Below are positions 33,278-40,194 of a stretch of DNA of 40,194 bases, one piece after another. The notes under the pieces were generated by a model. The model saw only the letters and a program-made list of their open reading frames with translations. It did not search any database and was not told the DNA's origin. Numbering within the stretch: the stretch's first letter is position 1; every line of letters starts with the position of its first letter. A program made the translations under genes and the position numbers. Where the stretch lies: contig JALFZG010000054.1 in the NCBI GenBank assembly GCA_022784645.1, positions 1-40,194 of the forward strand, given 5' to 3'. The stretch comes from Bacteroidales bacterium (GTDB taxonomy: Bacteria > Bacteroidota > Bacteroidia > Bacteroidales > Paludibacteraceae).

Positions 33278-34252
33278 ATGCTTTTTCTTCAAGCAGACAT
33301 CCCTACCCCTCCCGTCATCAACCCCGACTCGCTTCAGCAACGCACGCAGATGATGATCGAGCAAGCCATCACCAACCCCGAAACGTTTTGGCATGACCTC
33401 ATTCAGCAGGCTATCCATTTCGGTCTCAAAGTGCTGGCGGCTATCATCATTTATCTGCTCGGTGCATGGATAATCCGGAGGGTGAAAGTTCTCCTCACGA
33501 AGATCTTCAGTAGGCGTCATACCGAACGCACGCTGGCATCGTTTGTCACCTCGCTCGTGAGCATCATGATGACCGTTATTCTTATCGTGATTACGGTCAG
33601 CACCCTCGGCATTGACACCACCTCGCTCGCTGCCCTCCTCGCTGCCGGCGGTATGGCCATTGGTATGGCGCTCTCCGGCACCGTACAGAATTTCGCAGGC
33701 GGCATCATGCTGCTCGTTTTCAAACCTTTCAAAGCCGGCGATTTCATTGAAGCTCAAGGATATACGGGCACGGTCATGGCCGTTTCTATCGTTTCTACAA
33801 AAATACTCACCACCGACAACCGCGTGATTATCCTGCCCAACGGCACCCTCTCTAACGGCACCATCAATAACTTCTCCGCTCAACCGCTCAGGCGAGTGGA
33901 TATCAACGTGTCGGTAGCCTACGGCTCTGATGCCGACGCGTGTATCGCCCTCCTTCTCTCGATGATGAAAGAGGATAAACGCGTACTCTCATCGGCCGAT
34001 GAAAGGCCCAAGACAACGAGTTCATCAGCGGTCAACCTGCAAGGCATCCCCATCCCCGACCCCTTCTGCGGACTCTCCTCGCTCAACAGCAACGATATCA
34101 CGTTCGTAACGCGTTGTTGGGTACGAGTTGAAGACTATTGGGACGTATATTTTGACCTGCAGAAACGCTACTACACCGAGCTGCCGCAACACGGCTTCGG
34201 CTTCGCATATCCGCACATGGACGTAAATATCATCAGCCAACCCCAAGCATGA
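33278..34252 (+). CDS. mscS: Small-conductance mechanosensitive channel (MscS family)
   Basis: A 324-residue inner-membrane protein. Three N-terminal helices end in the pore-lining TM3, a Gly/Ala-rich stretch (LLAAGGMAIGMALSGTVQNFAGG), followed by the beta domain (FKAGDFIEAQGYTGTVMAVSIV; VIILPNGTLSNGTINNFS) and the alpha/beta C-terminal vestibule. It releases solutes on hypo-osmotic shock. The start at 33278 is 7 bp after the upstream stop; an ATG at 33197 lies inside the pseudouridine synthase gene. The region from about 235 to 260 (SSADERPKTTSSSAVNLQG) is a low-complexity insertion. Its TGA overlaps the mutY ATG. Confidence 0.92.
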   Translation: MLFLQADIPTPPVINPDSLQQRTQMMIEQAITNPETFWHDLIQQAIHFGLKVLAAIIIYLLGAWIIRRVKVLLTKIFSRRHTERTLASFVTSLVSIMMTVILIVITVSTLGIDTTSLAALLAAGGMAIGMALSGTVQNFAGGIMLLVFKPFKAGDFIEAQGYTGTVMAVSIVSTKILTTDNRVIILPNGTLSNGTINNFSAQPLRRVDINVSVAYGSDADACIALLLSMMKEDKRVLSSADERPKTTSSSAVNLQGIPIPDPFCGLSSLNSNDITFVTRCWVRVEDYWDVYFDLQKRYYTELPQHGFGFAYPHMDVNIISQPQA

Positions 34253-35238
34253 TTAACCATAGCGCCCTATATCATTGGTACGAATCCTCCAAGCGCGAGT
34301 TGCCTTGGCGCGACACTACCAACGCCTACCGCATCTGGCTCTCAGAGATCATCCTCCAGCAAACGAGGGTGCAGCAGGGTATGGATTATTGGTGGCGGTT
34401 CGTAGAGCGCTTCCCACAAGTGGAAGACTTAGCCAACGCCACCGAAGACGAAGTGATGCTCCTCTGGCAAGGCCTCGGATACTACTCCCGCGCTCGCAAC
34501 CTCCACAAAGCCGCCAAGCTCATTGTAAGCAATGGTTGGGCACCCTTCCCTACCCGTTTTGAGGATGTGATCCAACTGCCAGGAGTAGGCGAATACACCG
34601 CTGGAGCCATCATGTCGTTTGCATACAACGCCCCTTATCCGGCGGCCGATGGCAATGTATATCGGGTGCTATCCCGACTCATGGATTGTGACGAGCCGTT
34701 CGATACAACCGCTGGCAAAAAGCGTTTCCGCCAATACGCGTGGGAGTTGCTCGATCGCGAGCAACCACGTTTGCACAACTCCGCCATCATGGAGCTCGGG
34801 GCGATCTTCTGCACCCCCGGTCAGCCCGACTGCCCGCATTGCCCACTCTCCGGCAACTGCCGAGCCTACGCGAGCGGCACCGTCAGTCTCCTGCCCGTAA
34901 GAAAGCCGCGTACACCACTCAAAGATCGGTATCTACATTACACCATCTACCTCAATCCAGACGGTTTCACCCTCCTCCACCAGCGGAAAGAGAAAGATAT
35001 CTGGCACCATCTATGGGAGTTTCCTCTCGCGGAATGTGCATCATCCGAAGAGCTCGGACGAGAAGATTTTCGGCACGTGCTCTCCCACCAACGGCTGCAC
35101 GCGAAGTTCGATATTTGCCGAGTAAACGACTTGCCAACCCTCCCCGATTGCATCACTATCCCCTTCTCGAGCATACATGAGTATGCCCTTTCCAGACTCA
35201 CGCTTCGATTCCTCGAATCAATAGAGCAACCATATTAG
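34249..35238 (+). CDS. mutY: A/G-specific adenine DNA glycosylase MutY
   Basis: A 329-residue base-excision repair enzyme that removes A opposite 8-oxoG. The catalytic Glu33 lies in LSEIILQQTRVQQG, the helix-hairpin-helix is LPGVGEYTAGA (110-120) and the catalytic Asp134 is in AADGNVYRVLSR. The [4Fe-4S] ligands Cys188, Cys195, Cys198 and Cys204 (C-x6-C-x2-C-x5-C) are intact. A NUDIX-like C-terminal 8-oxoG recognition domain (about 225-329) follows. Translation is coupled to mscS by a 4-bp ATGA overlap. Confidence 0.96.
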   Translation: MINHSALYHWYESSKRELPWRDTTNAYRIWLSEIILQQTRVQQGMDYWWRFVERFPQVEDLANATEDEVMLLWQGLGYYSRARNLHKAAKLIVSNGWAPFPTRFEDVIQLPGVGEYTAGAIMSFAYNAPYPAADGNVYRVLSRLMDCDEPFDTTAGKKRFRQYAWELLDREQPRLHNSAIMELGAIFCTPGQPDCPHCPLSGNCRAYASGTVSLLPVRKPRTPLKDRYLHYTIYLNPDGFTLLHQRKEKDIWHHLWEFPLAECASSEELGREDFRHVLSHQRLHAKFDICRVNDLPTLPDCITIPFSSIHEYALSRLTLRFLESIEQPY

Positions 35239-35259
35239 TAACCCAAATATTCCACTATC

Positions 35260-36570
35260 ATGAAACAAGAAGTTTATGACCTTATCCGTCAATTCAAGCA
35301 CTACGACGCATTTTGGGCTGTAGCAGAAAACGTAGAAGAAGATGCAGAATGCCAACGCATTTTCCAGCTTATTTTAGGCATTACCGATTTTGTTTGTGAG
35401 CTCGAAGGCGACCTCGAACAGATCAAACAGCAGGCCGACCAAGGTAATCCTTATATGGCTTACGCCTATGCGCGCTACATGGATATTATCTCTCCTGACT
35501 CTAACTCCATTGATAATGCCTACGACTATTACACCCGTGCTCAAGAAGGCGGTGTGCCGGATGCGTACGCACGACTGGCTGCTATGTTTAGAGATGGCGA
35601 CTTGGGCGAAGTCGACCTGCGCAAATATGAAGAGTTACTGAATGAGGGCATCGAACACGAGAGCTCGGCAGCGGCATACTACATGCTTTTAGACATGGTG
35701 TATGGCAATAATAATGCGATAGCTGATCCTAAGAGAGCCTATGAGATGGCGGAGAACTTTACGAAAACGGGAGACTTCCACTATGGACGTTTTTACATCA
35801 TTATGGGTAAAGCTGACGAGGAACTCGGCCGCTATGCCAATGCCTCCAACAACTTCGAGTTGGCCACACAATATGGTTTCGCGGAAGGCTATTATTGGCA
35901 GGCACTATCCGAATGCATGGATCCCAGAACAGGAGAGATAGTTGACGAAGACCGGTTTGGAGAGTTGACAGAGCTGGGCGAAGAAAATGGTAGCTCGAGC
36001 GCGAGTATAGCATACTTACTCATTGTTTCAGAAGAGGAATATCAATCGTTTTCCCAAGAGAATCAAAAGCAGGTGCATGAAGCGGTGGAATATGTCCTGA
36101 ATACTGCGATTGAAAAAGGCAATGGTATGGCGGCTTATTTCTTAGGATTGAACTACGAAGGCGGTTATTGTGGGTATGAAAAAGATGCTGCGAAGGCTTT
36201 TTCTTGCTATACTAAGGGAGCTATTTTGCATGATAACAACGCCAGCCGAGCGGCCGCACGTATGATACTCGAAGACCATACGGCACCTGAAGAATACAGC
36301 GAGGATTTCGGTTATGAATTGCTTTACAGAGCCCTTCAGCTCGGCAACGACTGCCTCAGAGATGTGATTGCGGCTTACTGCTCCGGGCACCTCACCGCGC
36401 ATGCGGCTATGATAGAAAGTACGTATCTGCCCATGTTTCATAAGTTGCCAAAAGAAGACGATAATGAAAGCTACGATGACGACGATACATACAACGACGA
36501 TCACGAATATCTCTACGATGGCGAGCAGGAAGTAGGAGAAGACGACTGGAGCGCCCCTGCCAAAGAATAG
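35260..36570 (+). CDS. Sel1-like repeat protein with acidic tail
   Basis: A 436-residue cytosolic-looking protein built of TPR/Sel1-like helical repeats (for example GNPYMAYAYARYM, GVPDAYARLAAMF, GNGMAAYFLGLNYEGG with KAFSCYTKGA). Such solenoids bind partner proteins. The last 35 residues (about 402-436) are extremely acidic (SYDDDDTYNDDHEYLYDGE). There is no signal peptide. It follows mutY by 21 bp and may be co-transcribed. Function unknown. Confidence 0.8.
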   Translation: MKQEVYDLIRQFKHYDAFWAVAENVEEDAECQRIFQLILGITDFVCELEGDLEQIKQQADQGNPYMAYAYARYMDIISPDSNSIDNAYDYYTRAQEGGVPDAYARLAAMFRDGDLGEVDLRKYEELLNEGIEHESSAAAYYMLLDMVYGNNNAIADPKRAYEMAENFTKTGDFHYGRFYIIMGKADEELGRYANASNNFELATQYGFAEGYYWQALSECMDPRTGEIVDEDRFGELTELGEENGSSSASIAYLLIVSEEEYQSFSQENQKQVHEAVEYVLNTAIEKGNGMAAYFLGLNYEGGYCGYEKDAAKAFSCYTKGAILHDNNASRAAARMILEDHTAPEEYSEDFGYELLYRALQLGNDCLRDVIAAYCSGHLTAHAAMIESTYLPMFHKLPKEDDNESYDDDDTYNDDHEYLYDGEQEVGEDDWSAPAKE

Positions 36571-36671
36571 GCTGGACCATCAAAAATTTCAAAACGCAAA
36601 AGGGATAACACCATCAGCATTCACAAACTTTTTGAGTGCGGAGAAATATCCCTCATAAAAATAATCACAAA

Positions 36672-36698
36672 AAAAATGGCTTTTTTTACGCCATTTTT
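36672..36698 (+). terminator. Hairpin between the Sel1 gene and recA
   Basis: AAAAATGGC pairs with GCCATTTTT around a T-rich loop; the right arm supplies the T-run. It probably ends the upstream transcript and overlaps the recA -33 box. Confidence 0.65.
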
Positions 36699-36728
36699 GC
36701 ATATTTCGATTATTTTTTGTACTTTTGC
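36697..36728 (+). promoter_or_regulatory. recA promoter
   Basis: TTGC (36697-36700), 19 bp, TACTTTTGC (36720-36728), about 38 bp before the recA start codon. No LexA-type palindrome was recognised nearby. Confidence 0.8.
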
Positions 36729-36765
36729 AAAAAAATATTACGCATAATCATTTTTATTTTCAATA

Positions 36766-37800
36766 ATGGAACCAAAAAACCAACCCAAAGGTAAGTCTGA
36801 GGCTCTCAAAGAAGCCTTGGAGAAACTTGAAAAATCCTATGGTAAGGGTATCGTGATGCGTTTGGGCGAAGACCATTTCGACGAGGTACCCGTAATCAGC
36901 ACCGGCTCTATCGGCTTGAACGTTGCCCTCGGTGTAGGCGGTTATCCGCGCGGCCGAATCGTAGAGATTTTCGGTCCTGAATCATCAGGTAAGACCACCC
37001 TAGCCATTCACGCTATCGCTGAGGTGCAGAAGCAAGGCGGAGTAGCGGCTATCATCGATGCCGAACATGCGTTTGACCGATACTATGCCGAATCACTCGG
37101 TGTGGATGTTGACAACCTGCTTATCTCGCAGCCAGACTGCGGCGAACAAGCGCTTGAGGTGGCCGACCAACTCATCAGCAGCGCAGCTGTGGACCTCGTT
37201 ATCGTAGACTCCGTTGCCGCACTCACCCCTAAAGCGGAGCTCACCGGAGACATGGGAGACAACAAAGTAGGTTTACAAGCGCGACTCATGAGTCAGGCGC
37301 TCCGTAAGCTTACGGCAAGCATCAATAAGACCAATACTTGCTGCATCTTCATCAACCAGCTACGAGAGAAAATCGGAGTAATGTTTGGCAGCCCGGAAAC
37401 CACCACCGGCGGTAATGCTCTCAAGTTCTACGCCTCTGTAAGACTCGACATTCGCCGTACAGGACAAATCAAAGAAGGCGAAGACATTATCGGCAACAAC
37501 GTAAGAGTGAAAGTCATCAAAAACAAAGTGGCACCGCCATTTAAGAAGGCTGAGTTTGATATCATGTTCGGTGAAGGCATCTCCAAGACTGGCGAAATAG
37601 TGGATCTTGGCGTTGAATACGGCGTGATTAAGAAGTCCGGTTCGTTCTTCTCCTATGGCGACACCCGCTTGGGGCAGGGTCGAGAAAACGTGAAGAGCAT
37701 GCTGCTTGAGAACCCCGACCTCATGGAAGAACTCGAAGCGAAGATTACCGAGGCTATCAAAAAGGCTGAGAAAGAAGGTAGTAAACTCGCAAAAAAGTAA
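36766..37800 (+). CDS. recA: Recombinase RecA
   Basis: A 344-residue RecA: it forms ATP-dependent filaments on single-stranded DNA for homologous recombination and SOS signalling. Walker A is GPESSGKT (70-77), Walker B is [10 protein letters not shown], loop L1/L2 regions include [16 protein letters not shown] and [30 protein letters not shown]. The C-terminus is lysine-rich ([13 protein letters not shown]) rather than acidic as in E. coli. It is followed 15 bp later by an FAD enzyme, so both may be co-expressed. Confidence 0.98.
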   Translation: MEPKNQPKGKSEALKEALEKLEKSYGKGIVMRLGEDHFDEVPVISTGSIGLNVALGVGGYPRGRIVEIFGPESSGKTTLAIHAIAEVQKQGGVAAIIDAEHAFDRYYAESLGVDVDNLLISQPDCGEQALEVADQLISSAAVDLVIVDSVAALTPKAELTGDMGDNKVGLQARLMSQALRKLTASINKTNTCCIFINQLREKIGVMFGSPETTTGGNALKFYASVRLDIRRTGQIKEGEDIIGNNVRVKVIKNKVAPPFKKAEFDIMFGEGISKTGEIVDLGVEYGVIKKSGSFFSYGDTRLGQGRENVKSMLLENPDLMEELEAKITEAIKKAEKEGSKLAKK

Positions 37801-37815
37801 TAGAGTGACATACAG

Positions 37816-39552
37816 ATGACGCAAGTCAGTCTCATCTTATCGCCTGAGCAAGCCGCTGACAGGCAGACTATTCAGAAGGCAGTAGCACGACAGTTGCAAC
37901 TGCCTTCTGAGGCAGTTTTGGCATGGCGCATCACCAAGCGATCGGTCGATGCGCGTCAGCGTGACATCAAAGTGCTCCTCACCATTCAAGCCTTCCTTTC
38001 GCCCGATGAATCGCAACTGCCACCGTATCCCGCGCCTGTTTATCAGAACGTGAGCAATGCCCCCAGAGAGGTGCTTATCGTAGGCGCAGGGCCGGCTGGA
38101 CTCTTTGCCGCACTCACCCTCATCGAACGCGGCATTCGCCCCATCATCATCGAGCGAGGAAAACCAGTAAGCGAACGAAAAGTGGATATTGCTTGCCTCA
38201 ATAAGAACGAAGGCATCCATCCAGAATCCAATTACTGCTTCGGCGAAGGCGGTGCCGGCACGTTCTCCGATGGCAAGCTCTTCAGCCGATCAAAGAAACG
38301 AGGCAACATGCAGCGGGTTATGGAGATTTTCCATTATCACGGAGCCGATGACGCCATCCTCTATGAGGCACATGCCCATATCGGGTCAGACAAGTTACCC
38401 GGTGTCATTCGCCACATGCGCGAGACCATCCTCAATTCAGGAGGCGAGATTCATTTCGGAGAAAAACTCACGGCCCTTCATCACGAAGCCGACCGCATCA
38501 TTGCCACTACCGAAAGCGAGCAAGGTCAGCACACCTACTCCCTGCCCCTCTCCGGCCCCCATCGGGGAGCCATCATCCTCGCTATCGGCCATTCAGCACA
38601 CGACACCTACCGCATGCTCGCTTCGTCGGGCGTCCGGCTCGAACCGAAAGGTTTTGCGCTCGGCGTACGAATAGAGCACCCGCAACATCTGATAGACGAC
38701 CTGATGTATCATCACAGCCCCCTCCGCGCCAAAGGGCTGCTCCCTGCAGCCAATTATGCGCTCGTCACCCAAGTGAAGAACGCGTATGGGCAACGAGGAG
38801 CATACAGCTTCTGCATGTGCCCAGGTGGTCATATCGTGCCCGCAGGCAGCACCACGCATAGTGGCGTGGTAAATGGCATGTCGGCTTCACGACGCAACTC
38901 GCCTTTCGCCAATTCCGGTATGGTAGTAGAGCTCCATCCCGAAGATATGGTAGCGGATAATAGCGCAGCCAAACGTCCATCAGAGAGCGAAGCCAACCAT
39001 CCATCAACGAGTGCAAACTATCCATCTGAGAGCGAAGCCAACCATCCATCAGAGAGCGCAGCCAACCATTTATCTGAGAGCACAATCATGGCGCTGCAAT
39101 GCCTCGATTGGCAGGAGAAAGTAGAAAATAGTAGTTGGAAAAACGGAGCCTTAGCAGCCGGTCAACCCGATAGTGCCATTGCTCCCGCGCAACGCATGCG
39201 CGATTTTGTAGAAGGTCGTCCCTCGCGCGATCTGCCCGTATGTTCATATCTTCCTGGGTGTATCCCATCCAGATTGGATCAGTGGTTGCCGCAGGTAGTC
39301 AGTTTAGCACTACGACAGGCTTTCCGCGATTTCGATAAGAAATACCCGGGCTTCCTCACCAACGATGCCGTTATCTTAGGCGTAGAGAGCCGAAGCAGCA
39401 GCCCGGTGCGTATCCCTCGCGACCCCACTACGATGCAGCATCCGGACTACCCCGGCTTGTATCCTGCCGGCGAAGGTGCAGGTTACGCGGGAGGCATCAC
39501 CTCCTCTGCTCTCGATGGTATCAATGCCGCTAATCGAATAGCAGAGAGTTGA
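37816..39552 (+). CDS. FAD-dependent oxidoreductase (COG2509-like) with repeat insertion
   Basis: A 578-residue protein of the family annotated as NAD(FAD)-utilising dehydrogenase. After a small N-terminal domain (1-75) comes the FAD dinucleotide loop VLIVGAGPAGLFAALTLIERG (91-111), then CFGEGGAGTFSDGKL, and near the C-terminus YPAGEGAGYAGGITSSALDG, which completes the FAD site. The substrate is not known. Residues about 383-421 are five 7-8-residue repeats of the form SEANHPSE that look inserted into an otherwise conserved protein; they are encoded by an in-frame minisatellite. It lies 15 bp after recA and ends at a good terminator. Confidence 0.87.
   Translation: MTQVSLILSPEQAADRQTIQKAVARQLQLPSEAVLAWRITKRSVDARQRDIKVLLTIQAFLSPDESQLPPYPAPVYQNVSNAPREVLIVGAGPAGLFAALTLIERGIRPIIIERGKPVSERKVDIACLNKNEGIHPESNYCFGEGGAGTFSDGKLFSRSKKRGNMQRVMEIFHYHGADDAILYEAHAHIGSDKLPGVIRHMRETILNSGGEIHFGEKLTALHHEADRIIATTESEQGQHTYSLPLSGPHRGAIILAIGHSAHDTYRMLASSGVRLEPKGFALGVRIEHPQHLIDDLMYHHSPLRAKGLLPAANYALVTQVKNAYGQRGAYSFCMCPGGHIVPAGSTTHSGVVNGMSASRRNSPFANSGMVVELHPEDMVADNSAAKRPSESEANHPSTSANYPSESEANHPSESAANHLSESTIMALQCLDWQEKVENSSWKNGALAAGQPDSAIAPAQRMRDFVEGRPSRDLPVCSYLPGCIPSRLDQWLPQVVSLALRQAFRDFDKKYPGFLTNDAVILGVESRSSSPVRIPRDPTTMQHPDYPGLYPAGEGAGYAGGITSSALDGINAANRIAES
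38962..39078 (+). repeat. In-frame 24-bp minisatellite
   Basis: Five units of 24, 24, 21, 24 and 24 bp with consensus AGCGAAGCCAACCATCCATC plus AGAG. All are multiples of 3, so copy-number change would keep the frame of the FAD enzyme gene. Confidence 0.9.
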
Positions 39553-39576
39553 TAGATTGATTTCCATAAAACGATT

Positions 39577-39602
39577 AAAGTCCCCTCATGGGGACTTTTT
39601 TT
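39577..39602 (+). terminator. Terminator after recA-FAD operon
   Basis: AAAGTCCCC, loop TCAT, GGGGACTTTTTTT: a perfect stem with a T-run 25 bp after the stop codon. Confidence 0.93.
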
Positions 39603-39617
39603 ATGGCAGAAGGAACG

Positions 39618-39772
39618 TATCCTTACTCAAAAATGTGTTGCGAATGTTGCGATGTTGCGCTTATTGCGATATCCTTACTCAAAAATGTGTAACGCATCGC
39701 TTCGCTCGCTGTTTGTAACGTTTGTAACGCTTCACTTTGCTCGCTGCTTCGCGTTGCTCGCTGCTTCGCGTT
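39618..39772. repeat. Short repeats in the gap before the rRNA operon end
   Basis: TATCCTTACTCAAAAATGTG recurs exactly at 39618 and 39670 (52 bp apart). Two perfect tandem 17-mers GCTCGCTGCTTCGCGTT lie at 39739-39772, with further GTTTGTAACGCTTC copies between and after. No gene or CRISPR structure is present in 39603-39811. Confidence 0.8.
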
Positions 39773-39811
39773 ACTGCACTGTTTGTAACGCTTCGCGTTG
39801 CGATAGCCGCC

Positions 39812-39845
39812 AAAAAAGAGAGGTTCAGAATCTGAACCTCTCGAA
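39812..39845 (-). terminator. rRNA operon terminator
   Basis: On the minus strand GAGAGGTTCAGA-T-TCTGAACCTCTC, a perfect long stem, followed by TTTTTT, immediately after the 5S gene. Confidence 0.95.
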
Positions 39846-39846
39846 A

Positions 39847-39954
39847 AATGGCGGCTACCTACTCTCCCACAAATGCAGTACCATCGGCGATGTTGAGCTT
39901 AACGACCCTGTTCGGAATGGGAAGGGGTGGGACCTCAACGCTATAACCACCTTA
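39847..39954 (-). rRNA. rrf: 5S ribosomal RNA
   Basis: The minus strand reads GGTGGTTATAGCGTTGAGG, CCATTCCGAACAGGG, AGCTCAACATCGCCGATGGT, TGTGGGAGAGTAGGTAGC and GCCGCCA, the standard Bacteroidales 5S segments in order. The termini can pair (GGTGGC-type helix I). Exact ends are approximate by a few bases. Confidence 0.95.
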
Positions 39955-40081
39955 ATTATGTTTTAAGTTGAGAGTGAATTTTACTTCTCTCGATCAACTA
40001 TGATTAGACGTATCGTACAGAAGCTGTCGCATGGACAACTTGATTCGAGTAAGAGAATGTGCTTGCGCACAAGAAAAAGAT

Positions 40082-40194
40082 ATCGGGCAATTAGTACTGC
40101 TCGGCTTTATGTCACCATTGTACACCTGCAGCCTATCAACGTCGTAGTCTACAACGACCCTCAATGGAAATCTAATCTTGGAGCCGGCTTCGCG
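40082..40194 (-). rRNA. rrl: 23S ribosomal RNA, 3' end (partial)
   Basis: The minus strand contains GCGAAGCCGGCTCCAAGATT, GAGGGTCGTTGTAGACTACG, GTTGATAGGCTGCAGGTGTA and GCCGAGCAGTACTAATTGCC, the conserved 3' end of bacterial 23S rRNA. The rest lies past the window edge. The 23S-5S spacer (about 39955-40081) contains no tRNA. Confidence 0.95.

Noticed and set aside
38765..39085. Minus-strand frame over the minisatellite (repeats of SLMDGWLR)
   Set aside because: It arises from the repeat and lies antisense to a conserved oxidoreductase gene.

Overview
The window comes from a chromosome of an anaerobic Bacteroidales bacterium (phylum Bacteroidota). Several things show this: promoters of the Bacteroidota type (a TTTG or TTGC box, 19 bp, then TAnnTTTGC); no Shine-Dalgarno sequences; a secreted protein with a type IX secretion (T9SS) C-terminal sorting domain; Bacteroidota lipoproteins; a Na+-translocating methylmalonyl-CoA decarboxylase operon of the succinate-propionate pathway; and a flavodiiron protein. 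The genus cannot be fixed from the sequence.

Layout. (1) Positions 1-13620, minus strand: a surface-polysaccharide (capsule or O-antigen-like) operon. In transcription order it holds wza, wzc, wzx, a GT4, two GT2 enzymes, wzy, a double-headed GT4-GT4, a WecG/TagA/CpsF transferase and a UDP-ManNAc dehydrogenase, so the glycan probably contains ManNAcA. The operon starts at a canonical promoter followed by a structured leader of about 500 nt that ends in an intrinsic terminator just before wza, which points to antitermination control. Upstream of the promoter lies a striking 11-bp-phased repeat array (13817-14048). (2) 14204-15184, minus: a secreted CE1-like esterase. (3) 15392-19783, plus: methylmalonyl-CoA epimerase plus the four-subunit Na+-pumping methylmalonyl-CoA decarboxylase. 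(4) 19935-25140, plus: a GH3 lipoprotein, the tRNA modification enzyme MtaB, a SemiSWEET sugar transporter and a YeiH-type membrane protein. (5) 25250-27463, plus: a cobalamin riboswitch with a terminator expression platform. It controls one T9SS-exported protein whose middle domain resembles the beta domain of transcobalamin/intrinsic factor (DUF4430). This is a candidate extracellular B12-capture protein and the most interesting gene here. (6) 27596-31695, minus: an orphan flippase, then an operon of flavodiiron protein, TSCPD-domain protein and a PNGase F-like lipoprotein. (7) 31733-39602, plus: an RluA-family pseudouridine synthase (apparently leaderless mRNA), an MscS channel, MutY, a Sel1-repeat protein, RecA and an FAD-dependent oxidoreductase with an in-frame minisatellite. 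(8) 39812-40194, minus: the end of an rRNA operon (23S 3' end, 5S, terminator).

Running through the window is a family of 20-90 bp MITE-like repeats (ends GGTGGGTTcTAAAAATT, flanks of the form TNNA). There are six copies or half-copies. Three sit on the 3' ends of capsule genes and supply their stop codons or last residues.

B12 links two parts of the window: methylmalonyl-CoA mutase, encoded elsewhere, needs adenosylcobalamin to feed the decarboxylase operon, while the riboswitch gene seems devoted to acquiring B12. Functional calls rest on motifs read by eye; no database search was possible.
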